DNA of 64,000 nucleotides from assembly GCA_019637195.1 (NCBI GenBank), contig JAHBWA010000016.1:1-64000 (forward strand). The letters are read 5' to 3'. The translations under genes and the position numbers were made by a program. Positions 1-9,140 of the stretch are shown piece after piece (the stretch's first letter is position 1; each line of letters opens with the position of its first letter). The notes beneath the pieces are model-generated. The model did not search any database, was not told the origin of the DNA, and saw nothing but the letters and a program-made list of their open reading frames with translations. This DNA comes from Labilithrix sp. (GTDB lineage Bacteria; Myxococcota_A; Polyangia; Polyangiales; Polyangiaceae).

Positions 1-873
1 GCGACCGGGGTAGGTGGCTACCCGCGCGGTCGCGTCGTCGAGGTCTACGGCCCGGAGTCGAGCGGGAAGACGACGCTCTCGCTGCACGCGATCGCCCAGG
101 CGCAGCGCGGCGGCGGGGTGTGCGCGTTCATCGACGCCGAGCACGCGTTCGACGTCGCCTATGCGAGGTCGGTCGGCGTCGAGACCGACAAGCTCCTCGT
201 GTCGCAGCCGGACACGGGCGAGCAGGCGCTCGACATCGTCGACATCCTCGTCCGCTCCGGCGCGGTCGACCTCGTCGTCGTCGACTCGGTCGCCGCGCTC
301 GTCCCGCGCGCCGAGATCGAAGGCGAGATGGGCGACAGCCACATGGGCCTCCAGGCACGCCTGATGAGCCAGGCGCTCCGCAAGCTCACGGCGATCGCGC
401 ACCGGACGAACACGACGATCATGTTCATCAACCAGCTGAGGCAGAAGATCGGCGTCACCTTCGGCAATCCGGAGACGACGACGGGCGGCAACGCGCTCAA
501 GTTCTACGCGTCGATGCGCCTCGACGTGCGGCGGATCGGTCAGGTGAAGGTCGGCGACGAGCTCGTCGGCGGCCGGACGCGCGTCAAGGTGGCCAAGAAC
601 AAGCTGGCCCCTCCATTCTGCGAAGCCGAGTTCGAGATCCGCTACGGGCGCGGGGTCGACGGGCTGAGCGAGCTCATCGATCTCGGCGTCGCGCGCGGGC
701 TCGTCGAGAAGAACGGCAACCACCTCTCGTTCGCCGGCACGACGCTCGGCAACGGCCGGGAGCGCTCGCGCGAGGCGATCGGCGCGAGCGTCGAGCTCCA
801 GACGACGCTCCGCCAGGCCATCCTCGCGTCGGGGCCAGTGAGACCAGGCCGCCGCGCCGAAGGCGACGCTTAG
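1..873 (+). CDS. recA: RecA recombinase, 5'-truncated by window edge
   Basis: RecA forms ATP-dependent filaments on single-stranded DNA, drives strand exchange and triggers LexA self-cleavage. The reading frame is open from base 1, so the N-terminal roughly 50 residues lie outside the window; 290 residues are visible. Visible motifs are the Walker A GPESSGKT (residue 17 of the visible part), the DAEHAFD segment, the [10 protein letters not shown] block, the Walker B strand [10 protein letters not shown], and the L2 DNA-binding loop [17 protein letters not shown]. The C-terminus ends in a basic stretch ([13 protein letters not shown]) rather than the acidic tail of E. coli RecA. Myxobacteria can carry two recA genes, so this may be either copy. 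The family assignment is certain. Confidence 0.97.
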   Translation, partial: ATGVGGYPRGRVVEVYGPESSGKTTLSLHAIAQAQRGGGVCAFIDAEHAFDVAYARSVGVETDKLLVSQPDTGEQALDIVDILVRSGAVDLVVVDSVAALVPRAEIEGEMGDSHMGLQARLMSQALRKLTAIAHRTNTTIMFINQLRQKIGVTFGNPETTTGGNALKFYASMRLDVRRIGQVKVGDELVGGRTRVKVAKNKLAPPFCEAEFEIRYGRGVDGLSELIDLGVARGLVEKNGNHLSFAGTTLGNGRERSREAIGASVELQTTLRQAILASGPVRPGRRAEGDA

Positions 874-978
874 CGGTTCGCGCCGTCCTCGCGGCGGCGC
901 TGGTACGGCCGAGTCGGCCGCGCCGGCATCCACGCGCCGTCTTCGCGTCGGTGCCGGTGCGGCCGGGTCGCCGCGCCG

Positions 979-1089
979 GCATCGACGCATCTCGAGGCGC
1001 GGCGCGCCGCTCGCCGCTCGCCGCGCCGCTCGCCGCGCGGCGTGCCGCTCGTCGCGCGGCGCATCGACGCATCTCGAGGCGCGGCGCGC
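979..1089. repeat. Two copies of a 29-bp direct repeat in a low-complexity spacer
   Basis: A 29-bp sequence starting gcatcgacgcatctcgaggc occurs at 979-1007 and again, identical, at 1061-1089. The stretch between them is built from cgccg(c/t)tcg-type words. The repeat lies in the 236-bp gap between the recA stop and the stop of the convergent PLD-type gene. No gene is visible in the gap. Confidence 0.8.
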
Positions 1090-1109
1090 GGCTCGTCGCG
1101 CGGCGATCG

Positions 1110-2477
1110 TCAGTGGGTCGGGGGCCGGACGTTCGTGGTGGGCAGGTCCGCCTGGGCGGTGCCGAGCGCGAAGAGGTGCTCCTGCTGCGCCTTCATCGCC
1201 TCGACCACGTGGGGGATCGTGATGAGGTAGAAGTTCTCGAAGTTGTCCGCGAACGCGGTGCCGGTGAAGTTGCCGGCGCCGGTGAAGACGCTGTCGCCCT
1301 GCGGCGTCTCGAAGACGATGAACTTGTTGTGGTGGAGGTAGCCGCTGCCCTGGTTGGTCTCCATGTAGCGGACGTCGACGCCGGCCGCCGCGAGCGGCTG
1401 CACGATCGCGTACTCCGCCGGCGTGTTGGGGACGTTCTCGGTGCCCTGGCCGGCCCACCAGAGATCGTCGTCGACGATGAGCTTCACGGCCGGCGGCGAC
1501 GCGCTCGCGAGGCGCGCCTCGAGCTCGGTGCGGAGCAGGCGGTAGGAGAAGCGATGCGCGTTGATGCCGATGAACGAGGCGCGGCGGACGCCGCTCTGGA
1601 TCTCCTTGCCGGCGCGTCCGCCGTCGCCGGGGACGAAGAACGTCTTGACGTCGGACTCCTCGCCGACGCCGGCGCCGTCACGACACGCCTTGATGTACGT
1701 CGAGAACTCCCGCTTCGTCCGGTAGTGCTCGAGCATGCCGTCCATCATGCAGACGTGCGCCTTCGCGAAGTGCGTGCGCGCCGGCGCGCGGACGAAGTGC
1801 CAGTTCTCGTGATGGAGGACGACGCCGGAGGTCAGGTTCCCGCTCGAGAAGACGATCCGCGGCGCCTCCGACCGCGGGTTGATCAGGAGCACCTTGTTGT
1901 GCGCGTAGCCGATCGTCGCGTCGTGGCCGCGGAGCTCGAGGCGGGGCGCGAAGCTCGCGTCGCCGTTGCCCGGCTGGCACGCGAGCACCTGGTTGGCCGT
2001 CGACAGGTCCGTCTCGCGATCGAGCACCATCGTGATCTTCACGTTGCGCTCGGTCACGGCCTTGCAGAGCTCGGCGGCGACGACCTTGTTCGAGAACGAG
2101 AGGTACGTGAAGAAGATCTCCTTGGTCTCCGGATCGGAGATCCAGTCGACGAGCTTCTTCTGCGGTGACGAGTCTCGGGCGCCCGACGCGGCGGCGTCCG
2201 AAGGGGCGCAGAAGACGTTCTCGGGCTTGTGGGTCAGACGCGCGCCCGCGTTCGAGAAGACCTCCTGAGCGTCCGTGTACGCGTACTTCTTGCAGACCGG
2301 GTTGGTGAACAGGACCGTGTACTCGTCGAAGGCGAGCTTGGGCCCGGTGCCGAACTCCTGGACGTCGGCCTCGACGGCGTCGTCCGCGGCGTCCTCCGCG
2401 CACGCGACGAGCCCCGCGCCCGAGGCGAGGGCGACCGACAACGACAGCGAGGCTTGGACGATCGAGATGGCGCGCAA
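1110..2477 (-). CDS. Phospholipase D-fold lipoprotein
   Basis: Predicted exported lipoprotein of 455 residues with a duplicated PLD (HKD) domain. The first HxK motif is YAHNKVLLIN (H193, K195) followed by SSGNLTSG. The second is LHHNKFIVFE (H383, K385) followed by GAGNFTGTAF. In both motifs the usual Asp after HxK(x)4 is replaced, by Asn and by Glu, yet the two His and two Lys needed for catalysis remain. I chose the TTG at 2477 because it has GGAGA just upstream and gives a clean lipoprotein signal ending LVAC (Cys26); the frame is open to 2546 but that would add 23 charged and Pro-rich residues. The protein could be a phosphodiesterase or nuclease; the substrate cannot be told. Confidence 0.8.
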   Translation of the reverse strand: MRAISIVQASLSLSVALASGAGLVACAEDAADDAVEADVQEFGTGPKLAFDEYTVLFTNPVCKKYAYTDAQEVFSNAGARLTHKPENVFCAPSDAAASGARDSSPQKKLVDWISDPETKEIFFTYLSFSNKVVAAELCKAVTERNVKITMVLDRETDLSTANQVLACQPGNGDASFAPRLELRGHDATIGYAHNKVLLINPRSEAPRIVFSSGNLTSGVVLHHENWHFVRAPARTHFAKAHVCMMDGMLEHYRTKREFSTYIKACRDGAGVGEESDVKTFFVPGDGGRAGKEIQSGVRRASFIGINAHRFSYRLLRTELEARLASASPPAVKLIVDDDLWWAGQGTENVPNTPAEYAIVQPLAAAGVDVRYMETNQGSGYLHHNKFIVFETPQGDSVFTGAGNFTGTAFADNFENFYLITIPHVVEAMKAQQEHLFALGTAQADLPTTNVRPPTH

Positions 2478-2654
2478 GGGATCTCCGGACGGGCGTGCCG
2501 GCGGCGTTCGGGACGCGGGCCGAGTGTGTGGGCGGCTCGCATACATGTGGCATGCCGAGGTCGCGACGACGCCAAGAGCCTGGATCTCTGGCGGTTTGGT
2601 CGCCGGCCACGGCGGCCTACGGGGAGCTCATGGACGGAAGGCGATCCATCGGCG

Positions 2655-3731
2655 TCACGGCGGACCGTGCCGCGCGGCCGCGGCCTCGTCCTGCTTTTCC
2701 CAGCGCGCCTTCAGCCACGGGTACATCGTCTCGCCCATCGCGTGCAGCTGCTTCACGTGATCGGTCGCCTGTGTGCCCTCGAAGCCGCGCACGTGGAAGC
2801 TGCCGTCGTCGACGGTGTAGATCTGGTGCATGTCGCGCGGCCCGAGCGCGACGGCGGGCGTCTTCGTCATGTCGATCATCGCGAGCAGCTTCGCCACGCA
2901 CTCCTGCACGCTCGGGTAGGGGCCCGTGGGGATCGTCGTGTGCGTGATCGCGAAGAGCGCCTCGCCCCGCCGCGCGCCCTCGGCGTACCGCGCGAACTTC
3001 TCGAGGCCCGCAGCGTTCACCGTCCGCTTCTTCGGATCGGTGAAGTGCGTGAAGAAGCCGTCCGCCAGGAGCACCGCGTCGACCCGCGGGGTGACGCTCT
3101 CGGTCATGACGCGCGAGACCGAGCTGAAGCCCGCGCTCCACGCCGAGAGCGCGATGCGGCGGAGCTCGGCGCCGTCGGCGCGTCCGCTCCTCGCGACCTC
3201 GGCCTGCGTCTCTGCGAGGAGGCGGTCGAACGCGTCCGGTGACTTGAACGCCTTCGCGTAGGGATCGGTCCCCGCGCCGAGGTTGACACTCACGACGGCG
3301 ACGTTCAGCTTCGCGTGCTCCACGTTCGCGTGCTGCCAGCGACCTTCGCCGTGAAAATGGACGATGAGGTCGTAGCCGCCTCGCCTCGGCGCGAACCACG
3401 GAGGCAGATACAGCTCCGCGCCTCTCCCGACGCTCGCGCGGTAGGGCGCCGCCGCCTCCATCGCCTTGGGGGTATCGACCTCGGCGACGCGCGGCGCGCG
3501 GTCCGGCGGGCTCGCCGATCGCGCCGGGGCCGGTGACGGCCGGTCGTGCGAGCATGCGCTGAGCGTGGCGCACGCCGCGAGCGTCGCGACGATCGTCGCC
3601 GCGTGCGTGAGCCGTCGCGCGCTCCGCGCGAGGGCGCCGCGAAGGCGCGCGCCGCGCTCGCCGTCGTCGCTCGCAGCGCCTCTCCAGCTCACGGCGAGGG
3701 CTCCGGGGGCGCTGCGTCCAGGAACATGCAT
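2655..3731 (-). CDS. Alpha/beta-hydrolase-fold lipoprotein
   Basis: Predicted 358-residue exported lipoprotein. The lipobox LSAC places the lipidated Cys at residue 60, which leaves an unusually long basic N-region, so the true start may be further downstream. The hydrolase features are the strand and oxyanion segment DLIVHFHGEG (residues 121-130) and a nucleophile elbow ALSAWSAGFSS with Ser199 in an AxSxG context. A His late in the protein (GPRDMHQIY) could complete the triad. It resembles polyhydroxyalkanoate-depolymerase/esterase-like secreted proteins, but no specific family is recognised. It is divergent from the sigma-54 activator and lies upstream of the PLD lipoprotein on the same strand. 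Confidence 0.75.
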   Translation of the reverse strand: MHVPGRSAPGALAVSWRGAASDDGERGARLRGALARSARRLTHAATIVATLAACATLSACSHDRPSPAPARSASPPDRAPRVAEVDTPKAMEAAAPYRASVGRGAELYLPPWFAPRRGGYDLIVHFHGEGRWQHANVEHAKLNVAVVSVNLGAGTDPYAKAFKSPDAFDRLLAETQAEVARSGRADGAELRRIALSAWSAGFSSVSRVMTESVTPRVDAVLLADGFFTHFTDPKKRTVNAAGLEKFARYAEGARRGEALFAITHTTIPTGPYPSVQECVAKLLAMIDMTKTPAVALGPRDMHQIYTVDDGSFHVRGFEGTQATDHVKQLHAMGETMYPWLKARWEKQDEAAAARHGPP

Positions 3732-4096
3732 GATGCACTATTCCGATGCCAGAAGAGCGCATCGCCGGCCGTGCTCATCGGACTTTTCCCGTGTGCTTTC
3801 AATGGCGCAGCGGTCTCTGAGTGAGACCGACAGCAGGGTGATGGACTTCCGACTCAGGCAACCTTCGGTCTTCGTCCGAGCGCGGGGCAAATTGTGACGG
3901 AAGTTCGTGGGGGATCAAGTTAGCGGCGTCCGGGCATCACCCTTGCCTACGCACATGTCGTCATGCCGAAGGTCGAAGTTGCCTCTCACGGCAATTTCCA
4001 CCGGCTCGGATCGGCATGCGTTCTCCCACTCCGCTCACGCGCCCACCGAAGGGGACCCGATCTCGCGCTCGGATCGGCCCCTCCCTGAGAGATCGT
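3732..4096. other. Divergent control region upstream of the sigma-54 activator
   Basis: This 365-base gap separates the hydrolase start (3731, minus) from the activator start (4097, plus). It holds the sigma-54 site at 3932-3947 and a near-palindromic tgcatgatgca at 3727-3737, overlapping the hydrolase start. It is visibly less GC-rich than its surroundings. No convincing coding region was seen apart from a possible in-frame N-terminal extension of the activator from an ATG at 4016. Confidence 0.5.
3932..3947 (+). promoter_or_regulatory. Candidate sigma-54 (-24/-12) promoter
   Basis: The sequence gggcatcacccttgcc matches the RpoN consensus TGGCAYRNNNNTTGCW, with GG and GC exactly ten bases apart, the CA after GG, and TTGC intact. 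It misses the first T, the R and the last W. The predicted transcription start is near 3958, giving a leader of about 140 nt to the chosen ATG at 4097. The gene behind it is itself a sigma-54 activator, so autoregulation or a cascade is plausible. Confidence 0.5.
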
Positions 4097-5776
4097 ATGG
4101 CCCATCCGAAGATGCCCGCTCGACCCCAAACCCCGTCCGCGCCCGTGGCGCCGATGGCGCCCCAGATCCCGCTCGCCGGACGGAGCGTGTCCGGAATCGC
4201 GCCGCGCAGCCCGCAGGCGCCGCTGCCTCCGTCGGTGCCGCCGCCGCCGCCGCTGCCGGGCGATCTCGGCGCCGCCGGTCTCGCGGCGCCGGGCAGCGTC
4301 CCGCCTCCGCCCGCGCTTCCCAGCGCGACGCCGGTCGCGGCGTCGCCGAGCCCGACGATGCCCGACATCCAGACGGAGCGCCCCGCGGGGAAGAGCATCC
4401 ACACCGTCCGCCAGCTCATCGAGACCGTCGCGGTGCCGCGCATGTCGCTCGGCGTCGAGCGCGAGGGCGGGATGCCGGTCCAGCGGACGCTCGTTCACGA
4501 CGGCGACCTCTGCAAGATCGGCTCGCACGCGTCGAACGACATCGTGCTTCGCGATCCGATGGTCTCGCGCTTCCACTGCCGCCTCGTCCGCGAGGACGGC
4601 GTCTGGCGGCTGCGCGACTCGGGCTCGATGAACGGCACGAAGCTCGACGGCGTGCGCATCCGCGACGCCGACATCCTCGAGGGCGGCGTCCTGACCGTCG
4701 GCGACTCGGTCGTGCGCCTCCGCGCCGGCGCCCCGCAGAAGGAAGACGTCGTCCCGATGCTCCCGTCGTTCGGCGCGCTCGTCGGGACGAGCCTGCCGAT
4801 GCGCCGGATGTTCGGCTTGCTCGACAAGATCGCGCAGAGCGACATCAACGTGCTCATCGAGGGCGAGAGCGGCACCGGCAAGGAGCTCGTCGCCACGGAG
4901 ATCATGCAGCGCAGCTCGCGCGCGGACAAACCCTTCGTCGTCGTCGATTGCGGCGCGATCAGCGCGAGCCTCGTCGAGAGCGAGCTCTTCGGTCACGTGC
5001 GCGGCGCGTTCACCGGCGCCGATCGCGATCGCATGGGCGCCTTCGAGGCGGCCGACGGAGGAACGGTGTTCCTCGACGAGATCGGCGAGCTCCCTCTCGA
5101 GCTCCAGCCGAAGCTCCTCCGCGCGCTCGAGGCGCGCGAGATCCGCCGCGTCGGCGAGACGCGCGCGCGCCGGGTGAACGTCCGCGTCATCTCCGCGACG
5201 AACCGCGACCTCGAGCGCGAGGTCAACAAGGGGCGCTTCCGCGAGGACCTCTATTTCCGCCTCGCCGTCATCAGCGCGCGGGTGCCGCCGCTGCGCGAGC
5301 GCCTCGACGACATGCGGGTCCTGGTTCGGACGTTCCTCCAGCAGCTCGGCGTGCCCGAGGAGGAGCGGCTGTTCTCTCCGCAGGTGCTGCAGGACATGTC
5401 GCGGCACGACTGGCCGGGCAACGTCCGCGAGCTCCGCAACTACGTCGAGCGGAGCGTCGTGCTCCAGTCGGCGAGCCCCACGCTCCGCCGAGGGCAGGGC
5501 GCGGGTCCGGCGGTGGCGGGGCCGTCCGGCGGGATCGATCTCTCGGTGCCGTTCCGCATCGCGAAGGACGCCGTCATCGACTCGTTCGAGCGCTCGTACC
5601 TCTCGCAGCTGCTCGAGGCCGCCGGCGGCAACATGAGCAAGGCGGCTCGGATGGCGGGCATGGACCGCATGTACCTCCACCGCCTCGTGCAGAAGCACGG
5701 GCTGCGCAACGGGCGCGGTCAAGGCGGCTCGGGCGAGCACGCCATCCGCGTCGGCCCGATGAGCACGTCGCGTTAG
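4097..5776 (+). CDS. FHA-domain sigma-54-dependent transcriptional activator
   Basis: This is an enhancer-binding protein that remodels sigma-54 RNA polymerase by ATP hydrolysis. The 559 residues comprise a Pro/Ala-rich linker (1-110), an FHA phosphothreonine-binding domain (about 120-205, with [19 protein letters not shown] and [11 protein letters not shown]), an AAA+ domain (Walker A GESGTGKE near 255, GAFTGA loop near 302, Walker [13 protein letters not shown]), and a Fis-type helix-turn-helix at the end ([19 protein letters not shown]). There is no receiver domain, so the input is probably Ser/Thr-kinase phosphorylation, as in other myxobacterial FHA activators. I chose the ATG at 4097, preceded by gagag; an in-frame ATG at 4016 would add 27 residues. 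Confidence 0.95.
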   Translation: MAHPKMPARPQTPSAPVAPMAPQIPLAGRSVSGIAPRSPQAPLPPSVPPPPPLPGDLGAAGLAAPGSVPPPPALPSATPVAASPSPTMPDIQTERPAGKSIHTVRQLIETVAVPRMSLGVEREGGMPVQRTLVHDGDLCKIGSHASNDIVLRDPMVSRFHCRLVREDGVWRLRDSGSMNGTKLDGVRIRDADILEGGVLTVGDSVVRLRAGAPQKEDVVPMLPSFGALVGTSLPMRRMFGLLDKIAQSDINVLIEGESGTGKELVATEIMQRSSRADKPFVVVDCGAISASLVESELFGHVRGAFTGADRDRMGAFEAADGGTVFLDEIGELPLELQPKLLRALEAREIRRVGETRARRVNVRVISATNRDLEREVNKGRFREDLYFRLAVISARVPPLRERLDDMRVLVRTFLQQLGVPEEERLFSPQVLQDMSRHDWPGNVRELRNYVERSVVLQSASPTLRRGQGAGPAVAGPSGGIDLSVPFRIAKDAVIDSFERSYLSQLLEAAGGNMSKAARMAGMDRMYLHRLVQKHGLRNGRGQGGSGEHAIRVGPMSTSR

Positions 5777-5784
5777 CGAGCCGG

Positions 5785-7401
5785 CTAGCGCTTCTTCGGG
5801 CGGACGATCGCGAGGACCATCGCGAGATCGCTCTTGCCGAGCTCGCCGGTGACGACGAGCGCGGCGACGTACGCGAGGGCGATCGCCGGGGCGACGGCGA
5901 TCGTCACGACCTTGCCGAAGCGCGGGAGGTAGAGGCCGGCGATCGCGGCGCCCGCGATGCACGCGCCGACGCGGAGGGCCGTCTTGAGCGGGACGAACGC
6001 CCCGGCGGTCTGCCGCGCGGCGCCGACGCCGAAGACCAGCGCGAGCCCGAGCGCCGCCGCCGCCGCGCTGGCCGCCGCGTCGAGCTGCAGGCGGCCGAAG
6101 GGCGCGTTCGGCACGAAGACGACGCACGCTCCGACGAGCAGCGCGAGCGCGAGCGCCGTGAGCGTCATCGCGACGCGCTCGCGGCCGAGGCTCACGAGGA
6201 TCGTGGTCGCGAGGCCGAGCATCGCGAACGCCGACTGCCCGAGCACGAGGACGCGGAGCGCAGGGGCGCCCGAGGCCGCGATCTCCGCGTCGTACGCCAG
6301 GCGGATCAGCGACTCCGGGATCGCGACGATCACCGCGACCATCAGGCCGCATACGATCGCGCCGATGCGCGAGCCGCGCGACACGAGCTCGGCGACCCGC
6401 GCGGAGCCCTCCTCCTGCTTCGCGCGGGCGAGCATCGGGAAGAGGACCTGCGTCACGCTGAAGAGCAGCTGGTAGGGGAGGAAGGCGAAGAGCTGGCACG
6501 CGCGGTAGACGGCGACCCACTCGTTGGCGGCGGTGGCCGGCTCGGCGGCGATCCCCCCCGGCGTGAGCGGCGACGGGAGCGCCGCGGCGGAGAGCGAGAG
6601 GTAGCGGCCGAGCATGAAGATGTCGGCTTGCATCAGCCCGTTGACGAAGAGCTGCGCGATCATCACCGGCACGACGAGCTGCACGTACGCGCGCGCCGCC
6701 GGGACGCCCGCGGGACGCGCGCCGCCGAAGGCCTTGCCGGTGCCCGTCCAGCGGAGGGCGAGGAGCAAGATGCCGAGCGCCGCCATCACCGCGCCGGCGG
6801 CGGCGCCGAGCATTCCTGGCAGCGTGCCGAGCGCCGTCGCGAGCGCGCCCGCGTTGCGCGTGAAGAACCAGCCGAGCCCGAGCATGCCCGCGGTGCGGAG
6901 CGTCGCGGCGACCATGTCGAGCGTCGCCTGCCGCGCGAACATGCGCCGGCCGTTGATGTACCCGACGAGCGGGGCGTAGACGCCGTACACCGCGAGCACG
7001 CCGCCCATCGCGGCGAGCGGCGCGAGCACCTCCGGAGCGCTCTGGAAGTGCGCGACCAGCGGCGCCGCGAGGAGCAGGACGCCCGTGGAGATGGCCGCGA
7101 GCGCGACGTGGACGCGCAACGTCGCGCGGAGGGCCTCGCGCTCGTGCGCGCCCGCCGCCGCGACGGTCCGGCTCACGCCTTGCGTCGAGCTCGCGACGAT
7201 GACGTTGTTGAAGACGTTCGAGACCGCGAACACGCGCGCGAGCGCGCCGTAGTCCGCGCGGCCGATCGCGCGGGGGAGCAGCGCCTGCTGGACGAGCCCC
7301 GTGAGGATGAAGAAGACCTTCGCGACGAGGACGGCGAGGCCGCCGCGTCCGGCTCGCTTCTGCTCGTCCTCGGCCGCGCCGGCGACGTTGGCCTTCGTCA
7401 T
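5785..7401 (-). CDS. Polysaccharide/oligosaccharide flippase-type membrane protein
   Basis: A 538-residue polytopic inner-membrane protein of the MATE/MVF flippase superfamily, which moves lipid-linked sugars across the cytoplasmic membrane. The N-terminus (FFILTGLVQQALLPRAIGRA, then DYGALARVFAVSNVFNN) is typical of Wzx-like and MurJ-like transporters. About a dozen hydrophobic segments follow, with a cytoplasmic Lys/Arg-rich end. The ATG at 7401 overlaps the stop of the upstream lipoprotein gene by four bases (ATGA), so the two are translationally coupled. No glycosyltransferases are nearby, so the substrate is unknown. Confidence 0.85.
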   Translation of the reverse strand: MTKANVAGAAEDEQKRAGRGGLAVLVAKVFFILTGLVQQALLPRAIGRADYGALARVFAVSNVFNNVIVASSTQGVSRTVAAAGAHEREALRATLRVHVALAAISTGVLLLAAPLVAHFQSAPEVLAPLAAMGGVLAVYGVYAPLVGYINGRRMFARQATLDMVAATLRTAGMLGLGWFFTRNAGALATALGTLPGMLGAAAGAVMAALGILLLALRWTGTGKAFGGARPAGVPAARAYVQLVVPVMIAQLFVNGLMQADIFMLGRYLSLSAAALPSPLTPGGIAAEPATAANEWVAVYRACQLFAFLPYQLLFSVTQVLFPMLARAKQEEGSARVAELVSRGSRIGAIVCGLMVAVIVAIPESLIRLAYDAEIAASGAPALRVLVLGQSAFAMLGLATTILVSLGRERVAMTLTALALALLVGACVVFVPNAPFGRLQLDAAASAAAAALGLALVFGVGAARQTAGAFVPLKTALRVGACIAGAAIAGLYLPRFGKVVTIAVAPAIALAYVAALVVTGELGKSDLAMVLAIVRPKKR

Positions 7402-8594
7402 CGGGGCTGCGGGGGGCGCGCGGCGCGGAGCGCGACGGGGCTCTGGGGCAGCTCGAGCGAGCGTCCGGCGCTCGTCAGGGCGCAGCGCCCGGCGCGCGTG
7501 AAGACGTGCACGGCGTACCCGCTCGCGCCCGGGCGGCGATCTCCGACGTAGAGGTCGTCGCCGCGCCAGGCGAGCCCCTGCAAATCGTAGCCGGGCGTGG
7601 GGCCGAGGACGGGGGCCTGGAAGGTCGACAGCACCTCGCCGGTGTCGGGATCGAACGTGACGACCGCGGTCGGGTTCACCGTCGGCTGCGGGCCGGCCAC
7701 GATCGCGGCGCCGCAGCCCTCGGTCACGGCGACCTCGGCGACGCTCCCGCCGAGATCGCGCTCGCGCACCAGCAGGCGCGAGGTCGACGTCGCCGTGTCG
7801 AAGCGCTCGATGCCGGCGAGCTCGTCGTCGGCGGCGTCGAAGTTTCCCGGCTCGGCCATGAAGAGGGCGCCGCGGAGCTCCGACATCGGGTTGAACGGGT
7901 TCCGCCCGGCGAGGTCGATGACGGCCTCGACCGAGCGCGTCGCGACGTCGACGCGGAGCATCTGTGAGGTCTGCTTCGAGCGGAGGAAATCGTCGTCGTC
8001 GAGCCGCTCGAGCGTGACGAACGCCTTCGCCGCGCCGTCGACCATGACGACGCTGACGGCGTCGGCCTGCGGGTTGCCGTCGGCGTCGTACGGCGATAGA
8101 TCGATCGACGTGTCCTCGAGCGCGCCGTCTTTCAAGAAGGCGAGCCGCGCGGCGTCGTAGAGCGCGACGACGATCGTCCCGTCGGGCGCCGCGGCGGCGT
8201 CGTGCGGGTTCGCCATCCGCGCCCGGCCGGTGCTCGGATCGCGCGGCGCGAGCGGCGCGACGCTCAGCCGGGAGGTCGGCGTCCCGCACGACGGGTCGAG
8301 CTCGAAGAGGAGGTCGTTGTCGCGCGAGAGGAAGAAGTAGCGGCCGTTGCTCGTCGAGAGCATCGGGTCGACCCCGAGATCGGCGCCGCGGGAGCATTCA
8401 CCGGGAGCTCCGCAGACCACGCTCGACGAGTAGTTGGTGCTACCGGCCGCGATGAGCTCGACGTCCGCGCAGCTGCCGCCGGAGGGCGCGGGCGCTTCGA
8501 CGGCGCCGCAGGCCGTCCCCGCCGCGACGGCGAGCCCGCCGGCGGACGATGCGGCGAGCCAGCGGGGGGGCCGCGCGGGCAGGGGGGACGGCAC
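7398..8594 (-). CDS. Exported lipoprotein, propeller-like, function unknown
   Basis: A 398-residue protein from a GTG start with a lipoprotein-type signal (hydrophobic segment ending GTAC, Cys29). The mature part contains recurring strand pairs such as NGRYFFLSRDNDLLFELDP, GTIVVALYDAARLAFL, SQMLRVDVATRSVEAVIDL and AVVTFDPDTGEVLSTFQAP. These look like blades of a YncE/NHL-like beta-propeller. It is coupled by a four-base overlap to the downstream flippase gene. I do not recognise a named family. Confidence 0.75.
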   Translation of the reverse strand: MPSPLPARPPRWLAASSAGGLAVAAGTACGAVEAPAPSGGSCADVELIAAGSTNYSSSVVCGAPGECSRGADLGVDPMLSTSNGRYFFLSRDNDLLFELDPSCGTPTSRLSVAPLAPRDPSTGRARMANPHDAAAAPDGTIVVALYDAARLAFLKDGALEDTSIDLSPYDADGNPQADAVSVVMVDGAAKAFVTLERLDDDDFLRSKQTSQMLRVDVATRSVEAVIDLAGRNPFNPMSELRGALFMAEPGNFDAADDELAGIERFDTATSTSRLLVRERDLGGSVAEVAVTEGCGAAIVAGPQPTVNPTAVVTFDPDTGEVLSTFQAPVLGPTPGYDLQGLAWRGDDLYVGDRRPGASGYAVHVFTRAGRCALTSAGRSLELPQSPVALRAARPPQPR

Positions 8595-8609
8595 GCCCCG
8601 TGTTCTACC

Positions 8610-9140
8610 TCACTCCAAATGCTTCCGGTCGATAAGCTTTCCGTCCGGCGTCATCCCCGCCTTCCGCCAGCGATCCTCGTCCGTGAGACCAGGCTCTTCC
8701 GGAGGGCGGGTGAGGTCGCTGATCACCATCTGGCTGCGGAAGGGGCCGGAGCGCGGCGCGGAGCGGATCTGGATGCTGAGCGTCCGGGACGGATCCTTCA
8801 CGACGACCACGCGGTCGAACCGCGTCTCCGTCGCCCCGGAAGACGTCGTCCCGTCCTTCACCCTCACGCGGACGAAGTTCGAGAGCTCTTCCAGCGTGTG
8901 CGACGAGGCGACGTGCACGCTGCTCGGGAAGGTCGCCTTGACCGCCGAGTGCAGGGGCAGCGGCAGCGTGTACGCGCGCTCCTTGCCCTCGGGGATCTCC
9001 CCGGGCGCGAGGCGATCGGCGCTCGGCGGCGCCGAGGGCGCCGGCTTGGGCGCCTCGTCCTTTCGCTTGCACGCGGGGGCTCCGCCCATCGCCAGCGTGG
9101 CGAGCGCGACGCCGGCGATCAGTCGACGACGAGGGCCCAC
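8610..9140 (-). CDS. Small lipoprotein, last gene of the minor-pilin operon
   Basis: A 176-residue predicted lipoprotein of unknown function. The GTG at 9140 gives a signal MGPRRRLIAGVALATLAMGG followed by APAC (Cys24), then a Pro/Ala-rich linker and a roughly 120-residue domain with ERAYTLPLPLHSAVKATFPSS and strand-rich sequence to the end. Its start lies inside the end of the PilY1 gene (overlap 9119-9140), so the two are probably co-translated and it may act with the pilus tip adhesin. The start codon is the main uncertainty because the frame is open upstream and no strong ribosome site is seen. Confidence 0.65.
   Translation of the reverse strand: MGPRRRLIAGVALATLAMGGAPACKRKDEAPKPAPSAPPSADRLAPGEIPEGKERAYTLPLPLHSAVKATFPSSVHVASSHTLEELSNFVRVRVKDGTTSSGATETRFDRVVVVKDPSRTLSIQIRSAPRSGPFRSQMVISDLTRPPEEPGLTDEDRWRKAGMTPDGKLIDRKHLE

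Noticed and set aside
3907..7551. A 1214-residue open frame on the plus strand
   Set aside because: It crosses the activator gene in another frame and runs antisense to the flippase. The composition is almost only Arg/Ala/Gly/Pro, as expected for a stop-poor shadow in GC-rich DNA.
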